NCBI RefSeq assembly: GCF_051020975.1
Contig: NW_027478162.1
Span: 24,506,001-24,570,000 of the forward strand
Origin: Osmia lignaria lignaria
Lineage: Eukaryota > Arthropoda > Insecta > Hymenoptera > Megachilidae
Reading direction: 5' to 3'
Length of the DNA: 64,000 nt
How positions within the stretch are numbered: the stretch's first letter is position 1; every line of letters starts with the position of its first letter. The notes under the pieces are model-generated. The model searched no databases, was not told where the DNA came from, and saw only the letters and a program-made list of their open reading frames with translations. Below are positions 62,595-64,000 of the stretch, one piece after another. The translations under genes and the position numbers were made by a program.

Positions 62595-64000
62595 TCAGAA
62601 GCGTAGTTTTCGAGATATATCGAGATATTTAAAAGTTCCGAAGCCGCACCAACATAATAGGGATACAGAAACACCGTGGCCCCTTTCTTTGAGATAACTC
62701 TGCACGATTGCAAGCTGGAAATGCCACTTCCAGTTTAGCTGTGCAGAAGAAGAACAACAAGAAGAAGAAATATCTCGAAATATGTCCATCAGGACCCTTC
62801 CCTTGAGATACATCTGCAAATATCTCGGAAACGAAGCGAGCTATGGCAAAATGTTAAGAGACCTTTTTTGTAGAGAATTATGTTTCCTACAATTTATGTT
62901 CTATGATATTTTTTGATCAGAAGCGTAGTTTTCGAGATATATCGAGATATTTAAAAGTTCCGAAGCCGCACCAACATAATAGAGATACAGAAACACCGTG
63001 GCCCCTTTCTTTGAGATAACTCTGCACTAGTGCGAGCCGCAAATGCCACCTTCCAGCTTAGCTGTGCAGAGGAAGAACAACAAGAAGAAGAAATATCTCG
63101 AAATATGTCCGTCAGGCCAGTTCCTTTGAGCTGCATCTGCAAATATCTCGGAAACGAAGCGAGCTATGGCAAAATGTTAAGAGACGTTTTTTGTAGAGAA
63201 TTATGTTTCCTACCATTTATGTTCTATGATATTTTTTGATCAGAAGCGTAGTTTTCGAGATATATCGAGATACTTAAAAGTTCCGAAGCCGCACCAACAT
63301 AATAGAGATACAGAAACACCGTGGCCCCTTTCTTTGAGATAACTGTGCACTAGTGCGAGCCACAAATGCCACTTCCAGCTTAGCTGTGCAGAAGAAGAAC
63401 AGCAAGAAGAAGAAATATCTCGAAATATGTCCGTCAGGCCCCTTCCCTTGAGATAAATCTGCAAATACCTCGGAAACGAAGCGAGCTATGGCAAAATGTT
63501 AAGAGACCTTTTTTGTACAGAATTATGTTTCCTACTTTTTATGTTCTATGATATTTTTTGATCAGACGCGTAGTTCTCGAGATATATCAAGATATTTAAA
63601 AGTTCCGAAGCCGCACCAACATAATAGAGATACAGAAACACCGTGGCCCCTTTCTTTGAGATATCTCTGCACTATTGCGAGCTGCAAATGCCACTTCCAG
63701 CTTAGCTGTGCAGAAGAAGAACAACAAGAAGAAGAAATATCTCGAAATATGTCCGTCAGGCCCCTACCCTTGAGATAAATATGCAAATATCTCGGAAACG
63801 AAGCGAGCTATGGCAAAATGTTAAGCGACCTTTTTTGTAGAGAATTAAGTTTCCTACTTTTTATGTTCTATGGTATTTTTTGATCAGATGCGTAGTTCTC
63901 GAGATATATCAAGATATTTAAAAGTTCCGAAGCCCCACCAACATAATAGAGATACAGAAACACCGTGGCCCCTTTCTTTGAGATAACTCTGCACTAGCGC

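Larger units (their letters stand above)
1..64000. repeat. Tandem satellite DNA array, 322-bp monomer, about 199 copies, fills the window
   Basis: Landmarks such as GTCCGTCAGG, GCGAGCTATGGC, TTTTTTGATCAG and CAACATAATAGAGA recur every 322 bp from the first base to the last, always in the same orientation. Following the register, only ten single-base indels change phase: -1 near 10479, 38178, 41074, 50120, 51085, 52050, 52693 and 53658, and +1 near 58883 and 63050. Copies differ mostly by scattered substitutions, many shared by groups of monomers. No inserted foreign sequence, inversion or unique spacer is visible. Both edges lie outside the window. Such arrays are typical of eukaryotic constitutive heterochromatin. 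I do not recognise the family by name. Confidence 0.98.
58086..64000. repeat. Array domain IV: four-monomer repeats to the window end
   Basis: About 18 monomers. Type-A-like copies with GTTCCTTTGAGCTG return (58279, 59898, 61187, 62474 and 63119), but their following segment reads GTAGAGAATTATG and not the GTACAGAATTATG of domain II. They are thus a sister lineage of domain II's A. Two +1 insertions lie here, GCAGATTGAAG (58879-58889) and GCCACCTTCC (63046-63055). The window ends within a CTAGCGC-variant monomer. Confidence 0.8.

Noticed and set aside
1..64000. CRISPR array
   Set aside because: The repeats abut directly without variable spacers, and 322 bp is far longer than CRISPR repeat-spacer units. 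No cas-like gene is present.
1..64000. Transposon, virus or defence system hidden in the array
   Set aside because: I followed the 322-bp register through the whole window and found no segment outside it. There is no room for any other element.

Overview
The whole 64,000-base window is one uninterrupted, head-to-tail tandem array of a satellite DNA monomer. The monomer is 322 bp long and about 40% GC. The window opens exactly at a convenient monomer boundary (GTCCGTCAGG) and ends inside another copy, so it holds about 199 copies and neither edge of the array. Phase can be followed from end to end. Every copy is in the same orientation, and only ten net single-base indels shift the 322-bp register (eight -1, two +1, net -6). 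I see no protein-coding gene, rRNA, tRNA, transposon insertion, CRISPR array or unique sequence.

An array like this points to eukaryotic heterochromatin, such as a pericentromeric, centromeric or subtelomeric block or a satellite-rich sex or B chromosome. CpG dinucleotides are not depleted (12 per reference monomer against about 13 expected from its C and G counts), which argues against heavy germline CpG methylation. Together with recurring ATATCTCG-type motifs, this makes an invertebrate, perhaps an insect, my best guess. That is a weak inference; the species cannot be named from the sequence.

Layout: (I) about 1-9,660 holds mixed monomer types with duplicated blocks of 4-6 monomers (1,288, 1,610 and 1,932 bp). 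(II) About 9,661-44,888 is the most homogenised part. Monomers recur in a fixed order as higher-order repeats (HORs) of mostly 8-11 monomers (about 2.6-3.5 kb) whose length changes by whole monomers. It ends in a 4-monomer block present twice. (III) About 44,889-58,085 holds mostly the 'CTATTGC' monomer class, a 5-monomer HOR of 1,608 bp, a family with a fixed 1-bp deletion that creates CACGTG, and five copies in which an imperfect palindrome has become perfect. (IV) About 58,086-64,000 holds a 4-monomer (1,288 bp) HOR and a segment copied from domain III.

Within one monomer there is older structure: a 27-bp near-repeat 208 bp apart, four copies of an ATATCTCG-like decamer in inverted pairs, a 10-bp perfect palindrome in one monomer class, and a GAA/CAA tract. 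Each monomer also has a 74-codon open frame on the minus strand. It begins with TTG, has no internal ATG and shifts frame from copy to copy, so I do not call it a gene. The interest here lies in how the array evolves (unequal exchange, conversion, template switching), not in any encoded system.
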